Below, piece after piece: positions 14,887-22,860 of a stretch of 22,860 nucleotides of DNA (its first letter is position 1; each line of letters starts with the position of its first letter). The stretch comes from CAYLLD01 sp964425135. GTDB lineage: Bacteria > Pseudomonadota > Alphaproteobacteria > Rhodobacterales > Rhodobacteraceae. The stretch is from positions 1 to 22,860 of the forward strand of contig CAYRKW010000050.1 of NCBI GenBank assembly GCA_964425135.1, read 5' to 3'. The notes under the pieces are model-generated. The model saw only the letters and a list, made by a program, of their open reading frames with translations, was not told the origin of the DNA and made no database searches. The translations under genes and the position numbers were made by a program.

Positions 14887-15984
14887 TTAGCGATAGAGCA
14901 AGGACTTGCCGTTGGAAAACAGGTGAACCTTCGAAGGATCGACGCCCATGCGGATGTTTTTGCCGCGAATATCGCGGTGGATGCCGGGCAGTTTGGCGAT
15001 CACCGCGTCGTGGGACGGGTTGCTTTTCTTGAAGTAGACCTGAGTGACTTCGCCCAGCTTCTCGGAGATTGCCACCTCGCTTTCGTACGCGTAGTCAGCC
15101 GCTTCAGTGGGCAGCATGTCTTCGGGGCGGATGCCGACGTTGACGTCCATACCTTCCTCGCCCGCACGGGTGGGGATGTTTGCCATGATCACGCCGCTCC
15201 CTTCGTTCAGAGAGATTTTGGACACCTCGCCTGTCTCGACAATCTTGCCGCCCAAAAGGTTCATGGCAGGTGAGCCGATGAACTGGGCAACAAACTCGTT
15301 TTGCGGGGTCTCGTAAAGCTCTAGCGGGGTGCCGACTTGCGCGATGCCTTTGTTGGCGAGCACAACGATGCGGGTGGCAAGGGTCATCGCCTCAACTTGA
15401 TCGTGGGTTACATAGACCATGGTTGATCCGGGCATGCTTTCTTTAAGTTGCGCGATCTCGATGCGGGTGGCGACACGCAGGGCGGCGTCAAGGTTGGAGA
15501 GCGGTTCGTCAAAGAGGTAGACTTTCGGGTCACGCACAATCGAGCGGCCAATGGCGACGCGCTGGCGCTGACCGCCCGAGAGCGCTTTGGGTAGGCGGTC
15601 GAGATAGTCGGTCAGTTGCAGGATGTCGGCGGCGCGGGTCACGGCCTCGTCAATCTCGGCTGGGGATTTCTTGGCGAGCTTGAGCGCAAACGACATGTTA
15701 TCGCGCACGGTCATATGCGGATAGAGCGCGTAGGACTGGAACACCATCGCGATGCCGCGCTGGGCGGGGGGGACGTCGTTCATCCGCTCGCCGTCGATCA
15801 AAAGCTCACCACCGGTGATTTTCTCAAGCCCCGCGATCATGCGAAGCAGTGTGGATTTACCGCAGCCGGAAGGGCCGACGAAGACGATGAGCTCGCCGGT
15901 ATCAATGTCCAGATTGATATTGTTGAGGACATTCACCTCGCCCGCGTAGGTCTTTTCGACATCGGTCAGTTTGAGATTAGCCAT
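14887..15984 (-). CDS. aglK: Alpha-glucoside ABC transporter ATP-binding protein
   Basis: A 365-residue MalK/UgpC-type ATPase. Walker A is GPSGCGKST (37-45), the Q-loop is Q83, the signature is LSGGQ (135-139), Walker B ends at E160 in VYLFDEP, and the switch histidine is H194. The C-terminal part (about 235-365) is the TOBE/regulatory region with GIRPEDM. Two copies should energise the AglF-AglG permease pair in the inner membrane. It is the last gene of aglEFGAK, 25 bases after aglA, with GAGG eight bases before its ATG. Gene order is the same as in the Sinorhizobium meliloti agl operon. ATPases of this type can serve several sugar transporters. Confidence 0.95.
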   Translation of the reverse strand: MANLKLTDVEKTYAGEVNVLNNINLDIDTGELIVFVGPSGCGKSTLLRMIAGLEKITGGELLIDGERMNDVPPAQRGIAMVFQSYALYPHMTVRDNMSFALKLAKKSPAEIDEAVTRAADILQLTDYLDRLPKALSGGQRQRVAIGRSIVRDPKVYLFDEPLSNLDAALRVATRIEIAQLKESMPGSTMVYVTHDQVEAMTLATRIVVLANKGIAQVGTPLELYETPQNEFVAQFIGSPAMNLLGGKIVETGEVSKISLNEGSGVIMANIPTRAGEEGMDVNVGIRPEDMLPTEAADYAYESEVAISEKLGEVTQVYFKKSNPSHDAVIAKLPGIHRDIRGKNIRMGVDPSKVHLFSNGKSLLYR

Positions 15985-16009
15985 CGTTTCGTCCTCGCTG
16001 GTGATCTGA

Positions 16010-17677
16010 CTATGCGGTTTTTTGTGTTATAAAGGCCTGCCACGGTGCGAGCGTGACGGTTCCGTCTTTCGGTGAGGCTGGTGCTGTGACATCCATGCCC
16101 ATTTGCGTCCATGAGCCTGCGGGAACAGGCGCGGATGCGGTCTGGCCGGACAGGTTGAAGGCGCAAAAGAGCGTCTTGCCCTCATGACTGCGTTCGAAGG
16201 TCAGTACATTGCCTTCGGCTGTCATGGCGCTTTGGGCGCCCTTCGATAGGATCGGGTTTGATTTGCGCATGGCGATGACGCGGCGATAGTGGTGCAGGAG
16301 CGCGTCTGTATCCGCCTCTTGCGCCTCGACATTGGCGTGTAGATGCGGTGTTGCGACCGGAAGCCATGGTTTGCTGGTCGAAAATCCGCCGCTTTGATTG
16401 GAGTTTTCCCAGACCATCGGCGTCCGGCAACCGTCGCGGCCTTTGTATTCAGGCCAGAACTCGATGCCGTAGGGATCTTGCAGATCTTCGAACGCAACAT
16501 CGCCTTCGGCCAGGCCAAGCTCTTCGCCCTGATAGAGACAGGCGGAGCCGCGCAGGCACATGATGAGCGTTGCAAACAGGCGTTGTGCCTCTGGCGTGAG
16601 GTTCCAGCGCGTGACGTGGCGCTTGACGTCGTGGTTGGAGAAGGCCCAGCAGGCCCAGCCGTTTGCGGCGACATCATCGAGCCGGGCAAACACTTCGGCA
16701 ATTTGTGCTGCGCTGAGTGCATCGCCGGAGAGAAACTCGAAGGCGTAGCACATATGCACGAACGCATCGCCGTCGGTATATTCGCCCAAAAGCTCCAGCC
16801 CGCGATTTGCGTCACCAACCTCGCCAACGGCTGTGGCGGCGGGGTATTCATCGAGAAGCGCGCGGAAGCGGCGCAGGAAGTTGAGATTTTCCGGTTGGTT
16901 CTTCGAATAGAGGTGCTGCTGGTGATTATAGGGGTTCACGGAGGGCGCGATGGTGGCGTTGCGCTGATCGAGCGGGAGGGCGGGATTGTCACGCAGCTCT
17001 TTGTCGGCGAAATAGAAGTTGATCGTATCAAGGCGGAAGCCGTCAACGCGGCGGTCAAGCCAGAAGCGGGTGACATCGAGCAATGCGTCCTGCACGTCTT
17101 TGTTGTGGAAGTTCAGGTCGGGCTGCGAGGTGAGGAAGTTGTGCAGGTAATACTGCTCGCGCCGCGTGTCCCACTGCCAAGCGGAGCCGCCAAAGATCGA
17201 CAGCCAGTTGTTGGGTGGGGTTCCATCGGGTTTGGGATCGGCCCAGACGTACCAATTGGCTTTGTCATTGTCGCGTGAGCGGCGGGAGGCGTCGAACCAT
17301 TTGTGTTGATCCGAGGTGTGCGAGAGCACCAGATCGATTATGACTTTGAGGCCTAGCCCATGTGCAGTTTCAACCAGCGTGTCGAAATCGGCCAGCGTGC
17401 CGAAAATCTGATCGACATCGCGGTAATCGGAGACGTCATAGCCAAAGTCTTTCATCGGCGAGGTGAAAAACGGCGATATCCAGATCGCATCGACGCCGAG
17501 TGAGGCAACGTAGGGAAGACGCTGGGTGATCCCGGCCAGATCGCCGATACCGTCGCCGTTACTGTCCTGAAAGCTGCGGGGGTAAATCTGATAGATCACC
17601 GCGCCGCGCCACCAGTCTTTGTCAACGCCCGCGTCGGTCACGGGGGAGAGAGAGGACATATCGTTCATCGGGGTCAT
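16010..17677 (-). CDS. aglA: Alpha-glucosidase, GH13 family
   Basis: A 555-residue glycoside hydrolase with an (alpha/beta)8 catalytic barrel. The catalytic residues are nucleophile D217 (GFRLDTINF), acid/base E286 (AVGEVGD) and transition-state stabiliser D350 (SNHD); the first conserved region, DLVLSHTSD, is at about 115-123. The family cleaves terminal alpha-glucosidic bonds in sucrose, maltose, trehalulose and similar disaccharides; the GFRLDTxNFY pattern resembles the GH13_23 proteobacterial enzymes. No signal peptide is seen, so it hydrolyses imported sugars in the cytoplasm. The start is ATG 17677 with AGGA four bases upstream; later in-frame ATGs exist at residues 4 and 7. It is five bases after the aglG stop. 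Confidence 0.94.
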   Translation of the reverse strand: MTPMNDMSSLSPVTDAGVDKDWWRGAVIYQIYPRSFQDSNGDGIGDLAGITQRLPYVASLGVDAIWISPFFTSPMKDFGYDVSDYRDVDQIFGTLADFDTLVETAHGLGLKVIIDLVLSHTSDQHKWFDASRRSRDNDKANWYVWADPKPDGTPPNNWLSIFGGSAWQWDTRREQYYLHNFLTSQPDLNFHNKDVQDALLDVTRFWLDRRVDGFRLDTINFYFADKELRDNPALPLDQRNATIAPSVNPYNHQQHLYSKNQPENLNFLRRFRALLDEYPAATAVGEVGDANRGLELLGEYTDGDAFVHMCYAFEFLSGDALSAAQIAEVFARLDDVAANGWACWAFSNHDVKRHVTRWNLTPEAQRLFATLIMCLRGSACLYQGEELGLAEGDVAFEDLQDPYGIEFWPEYKGRDGCRTPMVWENSNQSGGFSTSKPWLPVATPHLHANVEAQEADTDALLHHYRRVIAMRKSNPILSKGAQSAMTAEGNVLTFERSHEGKTLFCAFNLSGQTASAPVPAGSWTQMGMDVTAPASPKDGTVTLAPWQAFITQKTA

Positions 17678-17682
17678 TGATC

Positions 17683-18837
17683 CTATTTCACCGAGCCTGC
17701 CAGAAGGCCGCGCACGAGGTATTTCTGCATGAGAAAGAAGACGAGGAGCGGGACAGCGATCGAGACAAAGGCGGCGGTTGCGAGGATTTCCCAGTTGCCG
17801 CCGCGTGTGCCCAAGAGCTCTACGATTTTGTTGGTCATCACCGTAGTCTCGCCGGTTGCATCGATCAGGAACACTTTGGCGACAAGCAAGTCATTCCATG
17901 TCCACAGGAACTGGAAGATCGCAAACGAGGCGAGCGCAGGGAAGCTGAGCGGCAAGATGATCTTGGTGAAAATTTGGAAGTCGGTTGCACCGTCAACCTT
18001 GGCGTTCTCGATGATGTCGCGCGGCAAGCCGACCATGTAGTTGCGCAAAAGGTAAATCGCGAGTGGCAGGCCAAAGCCGGTGTGGGCGAGCCACGTCCCC
18101 AGATAGCCTTTGCCGATGTCAATGTGGTTGTGGAACTTCAAGAGCGGGATGAGCGCAAGTTGCAGTGGCACGACGAGCAGCGCCACAACGGCGGCGATCA
18201 GAAGGGCGCGACCCGGAAACTCCATCCACGCGAGCGCATAGGCGGCGAAGGCAGCGACGAGGATCGGGATGATCGTGGCGGGGATTGTGACGGTGAGCGT
18301 GTTGAAAAACGCTTTGGCCATACCTTCGGAATTGGCCGGATCAAAGAGCATACCTTGGTAATTGTCGGTGGTAAACTCGGGCGGCGTTTTGGCGGTTACA
18401 AAGACACGCTGACCGCGCGCGCCAGTGAACTCTTCGGTATTCTCCATGCGATAATCGCCGTTGGTTTGCACGGTGATCGTGCCGCCCCTGCGCAACTCGC
18501 CCGGCTCGCCTGCCTTGAAGGCGTCAATGGCACGGGAGGATATGCCGAAGACGGATATTTCCTGTGAGCCATCGGCGGCATCGCCGAAGAGATTGCCTTC
18601 GATCACATAGACGCCGTCTTGCAGCACCTGAGTGTCCGGCGCATCGGCGCGAAGGGTCAGGTTTTGCTCTGACGGGAACATGGCGCGCCACCAGCCGCTG
18701 GTGGATATCTGATCTGCGGTTCGGAAGGAGGAGACCAGAAGGCCGAAGGTCGGGAATATCCACAGGAGCACGAGCGCGAGAAGCGACAGATGCACGGCCC
18801 ATGTCAGGCTCGATTTTGATCCAGCAATATTATCCAT
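17683..18837 (-). CDS. aglG: Alpha-glucoside ABC transporter permease, MalG-type
   Basis: A 384-residue inner-membrane permease with the EAA loop (ENAKVDGATDFQIFTKIILPLS at about 277-298) that docks on AglK. The first membrane helix is at about 12-38 and the remaining helices run from about 175 on. Between them is an insertion of about 120 residues (about 45-165), predicted periplasmic and unusual for MalG-type subunits, which normally have a short loop there. The start is ATG 18837; TAATG overlaps the aglF stop by one base, so translation is coupled. An open frame continuing into aglF to 18990 is not used. Confidence 0.94.
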   Translation of the reverse strand: MDNIAGSKSSLTWAVHLSLLALVLLWIFPTFGLLVSSFRTADQISTSGWWRAMFPSEQNLTLRADAPDTQVLQDGVYVIEGNLFGDAADGSQEISVFGISSRAIDAFKAGEPGELRRGGTITVQTNGDYRMENTEEFTGARGQRVFVTAKTPPEFTTDNYQGMLFDPANSEGMAKAFFNTLTVTIPATIIPILVAAFAAYALAWMEFPGRALLIAAVVALLVVPLQLALIPLLKFHNHIDIGKGYLGTWLAHTGFGLPLAIYLLRNYMVGLPRDIIENAKVDGATDFQIFTKIILPLSFPALASFAIFQFLWTWNDLLVAKVFLIDATGETTVMTNKIVELLGTRGGNWEILATAAFVSIAVPLLVFFLMQKYLVRGLLAGSVK

Positions 18838-20063
18838 TACCGCATCTCCTTGCGTGCGTTGTAGACGTTCCAGACCAGGATCGGGGTGACCAGAAGCATG
18901 ATAATCATCGCGCCTGCAGAGCCGACGCCCCAGTCGTTGGCGCGGAAGAGCTTGTCGTACATGTAGTTTGCGAGCACCTGCGTCTCCCACTGTCCGTTGG
19001 TCATGGCGAAGACGATGTCGAAGACCTTGAGGACAACGATTGTGATTGTGGTCCAGACGACGACGATTGTGCCCATAATCTGTGGTACTTTAATTTTGAA
19101 AAATACCTGAAACGGGTTTGCGCCGTCGATGATGGCAGCCTCTACCGTCTCTTCGGGGATACCGCGCAGGGCCGCCGACAGGATCACCATGGCGAAACCG
19201 GTTTGGATCCAGATGAGGACGATCATCAGAAGGATCGAATTCCAGAACGGTATCGTCAGCCATGTTTGCGGCTCCCCGTATGGCAGCTCCGCGCCCATGA
19301 GACGGAAGAACGCGCTTGCCATGGACCAGACGAGCCAGACGCACAGGACCGCAAGGCCGCCGCGCAAGGCTGTGAGGAACAAACCGGTTTTCATGGCCGT
19401 GAGCGAGCGGATCAGCAGGTAGGCGGCGTAGCCAAGGCCGATGATGAACACGGCCAGCAGAAGGAGTGGTAGGATTTTGAGGACGAGCGTTGCAATGGGG
19501 CCGTCTTCGAATGACATCCAGATCGCGTTGAGAACACCGATTTGGTTCTGGTCCTCGGGGCGTGTGTCGTAGACCAGTTTGAAGATCACCGCTGCGCCCA
19601 CAAATGAGATGGCCATGGGCATGAATATCAGCGATTTGGCGATATTGCCCCATCCGATGCGGTCGGAGAGTTGGGCGGCCAGAAGGCCAAACGCGGTGGA
19701 GAAGGCCGGCACGATGATGAGCCAGAGCATGTTGTTCTTGAGCGCTTCCCAAAATTTCGGCTCGGCGACCATTTGGCGGTAGTTATCAAGGCCCACAAAA
19801 GCGCCGCCCGCGCTGCGATCGGTGAGCGACAGGCGCAGGGTCTCGAAGACCGGATAGGCAAGGTAGGTGCCCAGCGCGATCAGTGCGGGCGCGAGAAACA
19901 GCCATGGCCGGATCATATTGGCGCGATTGATATTGCGCCCTGCGTTTGGGCCGCGTGCGGGGAAGATGAATTTGTCGAGTACAATGTTGGAGAAGTAGAA
20001 GTAACCAACACATCCACCGACGCCGATGATAATGGTCATCAGTCCCTGAAGTGCAGGGTTCAT
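18837..20063 (-). CDS. aglF: Alpha-glucoside ABC transporter permease, MalF-type
   Basis: A 408-residue inner-membrane permease. There are about eight hydrophobic segments, the first at about 5-26 and others from about 50 on, and an EAA loop at about 301-329 (GIPEETVEAAIIDGANPF and on). It pairs with AglG to form the translocation channel. The ATG has a strong GGGAGG five bases upstream. It follows aglE after 93 bases containing a stable hairpin and is overlapped by aglG (TAATG). Order and size match AglF of the Sinorhizobium agl system. Confidence 0.95.
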   Translation of the reverse strand: MNPALQGLMTIIIGVGGCVGYFYFSNIVLDKFIFPARGPNAGRNINRANMIRPWLFLAPALIALGTYLAYPVFETLRLSLTDRSAGGAFVGLDNYRQMVAEPKFWEALKNNMLWLIIVPAFSTAFGLLAAQLSDRIGWGNIAKSLIFMPMAISFVGAAVIFKLVYDTRPEDQNQIGVLNAIWMSFEDGPIATLVLKILPLLLLAVFIIGLGYAAYLLIRSLTAMKTGLFLTALRGGLAVLCVWLVWSMASAFFRLMGAELPYGEPQTWLTIPFWNSILLMIVLIWIQTGFAMVILSAALRGIPEETVEAAIIDGANPFQVFFKIKVPQIMGTIVVVWTTITIVVLKVFDIVFAMTNGQWETQVLANYMYDKLFRANDWGVGSAGAMIIMLLVTPILVWNVYNARKEMR

Positions 20064-20105
20064 AGCATCCTCCCAAATTGTCGTTGATTATTTTTTAGTT
20101 GGTGC

Positions 20106-20132
20106 GCCAGCCCGATCTTGTGCCGGGCTGGC
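20106..20132 (-). other. Stable hairpin between aglE and aglF
   Basis: GCCAGCCCG at 20106-20114 and CGGGCTGGC at 20124-20132 form a perfect 9-bp stem with a 9-base loop, 24 bases after the aglE stop. Such stem-loops after the binding-protein gene commonly protect its mRNA or reduce read-through, raising the binding protein relative to the permeases. Read on the minus strand its core CCCGGCACAAGATCGGG resembles the REP-like palindromes at 13187-13294. Confidence 0.7.
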
Positions 20133-20156
20133 AGATGTTATGGCAAGTTGGGGCGC

Positions 20157-21527
20157 TTACTTGAGCGCGTCCCAGCTTTCCTGAATGGCCGTTGCCACTT
20201 CGCCAGCATCTTTGCCGCCAGCATAATCGACCATGCCGGTCCAGAACGTGCCTGCACCAACGCCGCCTGGCATCAGGTCAGAGCCGTCGAAACGGAAGGT
20301 TGAGGCGTTCACGAGAATCTCGCCCTGCTTGCGCAATGTGTCGTTCAGATAGGCTTCGGCATTGGCACCCTTGTGCGGTGTCAGGAAGCCCGTTTGTGCC
20401 ATCATGATCTCATGCGCGATCGGCAGTTTGAAAAAGCCCATCAGCTCGTTGGTTGCGTCGGACGCATCGGTGATCGCCATCAGCGTACCGCCGCCCAGAA
20501 CCGGGCTACCAAGATCTTTGCTCTCATAAGCGGGCATGTAGAAGAAATCTACGTCCGCGCCGAATTCCACGCCCTCGGGGAAGAAGGCCGGAACAAAGGA
20601 GGCCTGACGGTGCATGTAGCACTGTGGTGGCGAGGAGAAGAGACCCTTGGGGCTGTCACGGAAATCAGTGGAGGCAACCGCACCTGCACCGCCAGCAACA
20701 TTCGCGTCATTGCGTGCAAACCAGCCGAATTCCTCAATCGCAGCAACAACGCGCTCGTCGTTGAACGGGATTTCGTTGGTAACCCATTGGTCATAGACGT
20801 CGGCTGGCTGTGTCCGCAACATCAGGTCTTCGACCCAGTCCGTTGCCGGCCAACCGGTCGCCGCGCCGGACCCCAGACCGATGCACCAAGGTGTTTCACC
20901 TTCGGCAACGATTTGCTCGGTCAGCGCTTTGAGATCTTCCATCGACCCTGGCACATCATAGCCTGCATCCTCGAAGTTCTCAGGCACATACCAGACGAGC
21001 GATTTGACGTTCACGTTGTAGAAAAAGCCGTAAAGCTGATCTGCACCGTCTGCGTCCGCGTAGGTGCCCAGATCAACCCAGGATTGGCCTGCGCCGTAGT
21101 TTTCGGCAGTCCAGCCTCCCATGCCCTCTGGAAGCGGTGTCAAAAGACCGCGCGCCGCCATATCGGCAGCAAGGCCGGGCTGCGGGAACACGGCGATGTT
21201 TGGCGCCGAGCCAGCTTCGGCGTCGATCACAATGTTCTGCTCGAAGCTGTCGGAGCCGGTGTAAATCACTTCAGCGCCGGTTGCGTCGGAAAAATAGGCC
21301 AGAACCGAACGGAAGTAGTCATCCTCGGGCGAAAGCCATGGACCTGCGATGGTAACGGTTTGACCTGAGAGGTCTGGTGCGCTGTCCGCCCATGCGGTGT
21401 AGCCGTCCCAATCGAAGGGGCCGTCGCCAGGTGCGAATTTCAGATGGCCACCGGCGTGCGCCATTCCTGCGCTCAGAGCAAGAACAGCTGCGCTGGCGCA
21501 GAGTGTGGATTTCAAAAGATGTGTCAT
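20157..21527 (-). CDS. aglE: Alpha-glucoside ABC transporter periplasmic binding protein
   Basis: A 456-residue family 1 solute-binding protein. MTHLLKSTLCASAAVLALSA begins a signal peptide cleaved after the AHA ending at residue 25; no lipobox follows, so the mature protein is free in the periplasm. Cysteines in PWCIG and PQCYM may be disulphide-bonded. It captures alpha-glucosides and delivers them to AglF-AglG. The start is ATG 21527 with GGGAGGAAC directly upstream, a strong ribosome-binding site; the frame is open to 21563 but that is leader. It is first in the operon, divergent from aglR, with a clear promoter and an operator-like site upstream. Confidence 0.95.
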   Translation of the reverse strand: MTHLLKSTLCASAAVLALSAGMAHAGGHLKFAPGDGPFDWDGYTAWADSAPDLSGQTVTIAGPWLSPEDDYFRSVLAYFSDATGAEVIYTGSDSFEQNIVIDAEAGSAPNIAVFPQPGLAADMAARGLLTPLPEGMGGWTAENYGAGQSWVDLGTYADADGADQLYGFFYNVNVKSLVWYVPENFEDAGYDVPGSMEDLKALTEQIVAEGETPWCIGLGSGAATGWPATDWVEDLMLRTQPADVYDQWVTNEIPFNDERVVAAIEEFGWFARNDANVAGGAGAVASTDFRDSPKGLFSSPPQCYMHRQASFVPAFFPEGVEFGADVDFFYMPAYESKDLGSPVLGGGTLMAITDASDATNELMGFFKLPIAHEIMMAQTGFLTPHKGANAEAYLNDTLRKQGEILVNASTFRFDGSDLMPGGVGAGTFWTGMVDYAGGKDAGEVATAIQESWDALK

Positions 21528-21561
21528 TGTTCCTCCCAGAAGACGTGACGCGCACGCTGAC

Positions 21562-21589
21562 ATTATACCGCATTCAGAATCGTTTCCAA
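21562..21589 (-). promoter_or_regulatory. aglE operon promoter
   Basis: On the minus strand a perfect TATAAT (-10) at 21567-21562 follows TTGGAA (-35) at 21589-21584 with a 16-base spacer. It predicts a transcript starting about 28 bases before the aglE ATG. The -35 box overlaps an operator-like palindrome (21583-21599). Confidence 0.75.
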
Positions 21590-21599
21590 AGCGGTGTGA
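21583..21599. promoter_or_regulatory. Candidate AglR operator, aglE side
   Basis: TTTCCAAAGCGGTGTGA shares TTTCCAAAGCG exactly with the minus-strand reading of the palindrome at 21739-21756 and matches it at 15 of 18 positions overall. It covers the aglE -35 box, so binding would block transcription. Half-sites around a central CG are typical of LacI-family operators. Confidence 0.6.
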
Positions 21600-21707
21600 T
21601 AAACGCGTACATGCCGTATTTTATGCAGATGTGTCAACGAATATTAAGATATTGCCATATTTTTAAGGGTTTGGACTTAGGCAGTGTTTAGAGAGGCTTG
21701 GAAAACC

Positions 21708-21713
21708 TTGACA
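21708..21713 (+). promoter_or_regulatory. Candidate aglR -35 box
   Basis: A perfect TTGACA preceded by CC, 54 bases before the aglR ATG. No good -10 is seen 15-19 bases downstream, so the promoter is only partly supported. Confidence 0.35.
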
Positions 21714-21738
21714 CTCTCCGTGAATTATTTCAGGTTAA

Positions 21739-21756
21739 TTCAAAGCGCTTTGGAAA
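21739..21756. promoter_or_regulatory. Candidate AglR operator, aglR side
   Basis: TTCAAAGCGCTTTGGAAA contains the perfect 12-bp palindrome CAAAGCGCTTTG (21741-21752) with a central CG, as in LacI-family operators. It lies ten bases before the aglR start codon and overlaps its ribosome-binding region, which points to autoregulation. Confidence 0.65.
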
Positions 21757-21766
21757 GGCAATTCAC

Positions 21767-22792
21767 ATGAACCTGAAGGAGTTATCCGAGCATTTGGGGC
21801 TGTCGCAGACGACCGTTAGCCGTGCTTTGAACGGATTTCCTGAAGTGAGCGAAAGCACGCGCAGACGGGTTGCGGATGCGGCGCTGTCGCTGAACTACCG
21901 CCCCAATGCGCGGGCCAAAGCGCTGGCGACGGGCAAGGCCTGGTCGATCGGGCATGTGATCCCGCTCGATCTGAAATCGGAGCTGGTGAACCCGATTTTC
22001 GGGGAGTTTGTGGCAGGCGCCTCGGAGATATATGCGGCCAACGGGTACGAGCTGCTGCTGTCGGTCGCCAATGACGAGAACGAGGTCGACATCTATCGCG
22101 ACCTGAAGGCGAAAGGGTCGGTTGACGGGGTCATCGTGCAAGCACCGCGCCGGGGGGATACACGGATTGCGCTCTTGCACGATATCGGAATGCCGTTTGT
22201 GGTGCATGGGCGCGTGACCGATCTCGATCTGGAGTATTCCTGGATCGACATAAACAACCGCAGCGCGTTCATGCGGGCGACCAAGTTCCTGCTCGATCTG
22301 GGGCATCGGCGGATTGGGTTGATCAACGGGCAGGAAACGCTCGATTTCGCGCATAAGCGGCGCATGGGATTTACGCAGGCAATGAACGATGCAGGCGTTG
22401 AAGTGAACGAGACGTTGATGACGGCCGGCGATCTGACTGAGCGCTACGGATTTTTTGCAGCATCCCAATTGCTCGAATGTGACGCGCCACCAACAGCGTT
22501 GCTTGTCTCATCCTATATCACAGCAATCGGCGTTCGCCGCGCGCTCAAGGACCGCGGGCTCATACTTGGCCGCGATGTTTCGGTCATTATCCATGACGAC
22601 GAGTTGTCATTCTTCTATAATAGCGAGGATATCCCATTGTTCACATCCACACGATCGTCGGTGCGCAACGCGGGCCGGCGCGCAGCGGAGATATTGATGC
22701 AGGTGATGGATAACCCAAGCTCCGGTCCAATTACCGAGTTGATGGAGGCAGATTTGAGTGTGGGGACTTCGACCGGGCCGTGCCCTGCGTAA
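21767..22792 (+). CDS. aglR: LacI family transcriptional regulator of the agl operon
   Basis: A 341-residue LacI/GalR repressor. Residues 1-25 form the helix-turn-helix (MNLKELSEHLGLSQTTVSRA) and about 45-60 the hinge (NYRPNARAKALATGKAWSIG). The rest, about 60-340, is the periplasmic-binding-protein-like effector domain, presumably binding the alpha-glucoside inducer. The start is ATG 21767 with GGAAAGG upstream; the frame is open to 21698 but the helix-turn-helix begins at this methionine. It is divergent from aglE across 239 bases holding two operator-like sites. Position and family match AglR of Sinorhizobium. The downstream 68 bases to the window end contain no gene. Confidence 0.95.
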   Translation: MNLKELSEHLGLSQTTVSRALNGFPEVSESTRRRVADAALSLNYRPNARAKALATGKAWSIGHVIPLDLKSELVNPIFGEFVAGASEIYAANGYELLLSVANDENEVDIYRDLKAKGSVDGVIVQAPRRGDTRIALLHDIGMPFVVHGRVTDLDLEYSWIDINNRSAFMRATKFLLDLGHRRIGLINGQETLDFAHKRRMGFTQAMNDAGVEVNETLMTAGDLTERYGFFAASQLLECDAPPTALLVSSYITAIGVRRALKDRGLILGRDVSVIIHDDELSFFYNSEDIPLFTSTRSSVRNAGRRAAEILMQVMDNPSSGPITELMEADLSVGTSTGPCPA

Positions 22793-22860
22793 CCCCGTCT
22801 TCTTTGGTTCAAAAATATCCCGCTGCGCGCGCAAGCGCAAAACAAATGACGCGAGCCGCG

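Noticed and set aside
17677..18567. 296-codon plus-strand frame opposite aglG
   Set aside because: Charge-rich, low-hydrophobic product typical of the complement of a membrane protein gene.

Overview
The window is a GC-rich, densely coding chromosomal segment. Protein sequences, gene order and the split CinA-type gene suggest an alphaproteobacterium, most likely of the Rhodobacteraceae (Roseobacter group). This rests on recognising families such as GapR (DUF2312), the aglEFGAK order and the overall style of the intergenic regions; no 16S or tRNA gene is present to confirm it. I see no insertion sequence, phage gene, CRISPR array, rRNA or tRNA. No stretch longer than about 250 bases lacks a gene.

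Region 1 (about 1-6.0 kb) is housekeeping and DNA repair. A CinA/MoaB-type molybdopterin-binding-domain protein (minus) is divergent from sfsA, map and radC (plus). These converge on an adenosine-kinase-like PfkB gene that is translationally coupled to nth. An AraC/Ogt fusion protein (O6-alkylguanine repair) is divergent from nth.

Region 2 (about 6.0-11.1 kb) is mixed. It holds a glycine-zipper/OmpA lipoprotein with a good terminator, a GNAT acetyltransferase, the nucleoid protein GapR, a 70-residue two-helix membrane protein, and a tightly coupled minus-strand operon. That operon encodes a secreted protein of unknown function with an EF-hand-like loop, followed by two alpha/beta hydrolases.

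Region 3 (about 11.1-14.8 kb) contains thrS and a pair of inverted REP-like palindromes. It also has a 67-residue membrane-anchored protein with three 11-residue acidic repeats, and a membrane protein with a periplasmic part and a cytoplasmic PilZ-like domain.

Region 4 (about 14.9-22.8 kb) is a complete alpha-glucoside uptake and hydrolysis locus. The minus-strand operon aglE-aglF-aglG-aglA-aglK encodes binding protein, two permeases, GH13 alpha-glucosidase and ATPase, and the LacI-type regulator aglR is divergent. The intergenic region has two related operator-like palindromes in opposite orientation, one overlapping the -35 box of a clear aglE promoter and one just before the aglR start. 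A stable hairpin after aglE probably sets higher expression of the binding protein.

No clearly new system is present. The less ordinary items are the EF-hand/hydrolase operon, the PilZ protein, the 11-residue-repeat protein, the interlocked inverted repeats near gapR, and the REP-like palindromes.
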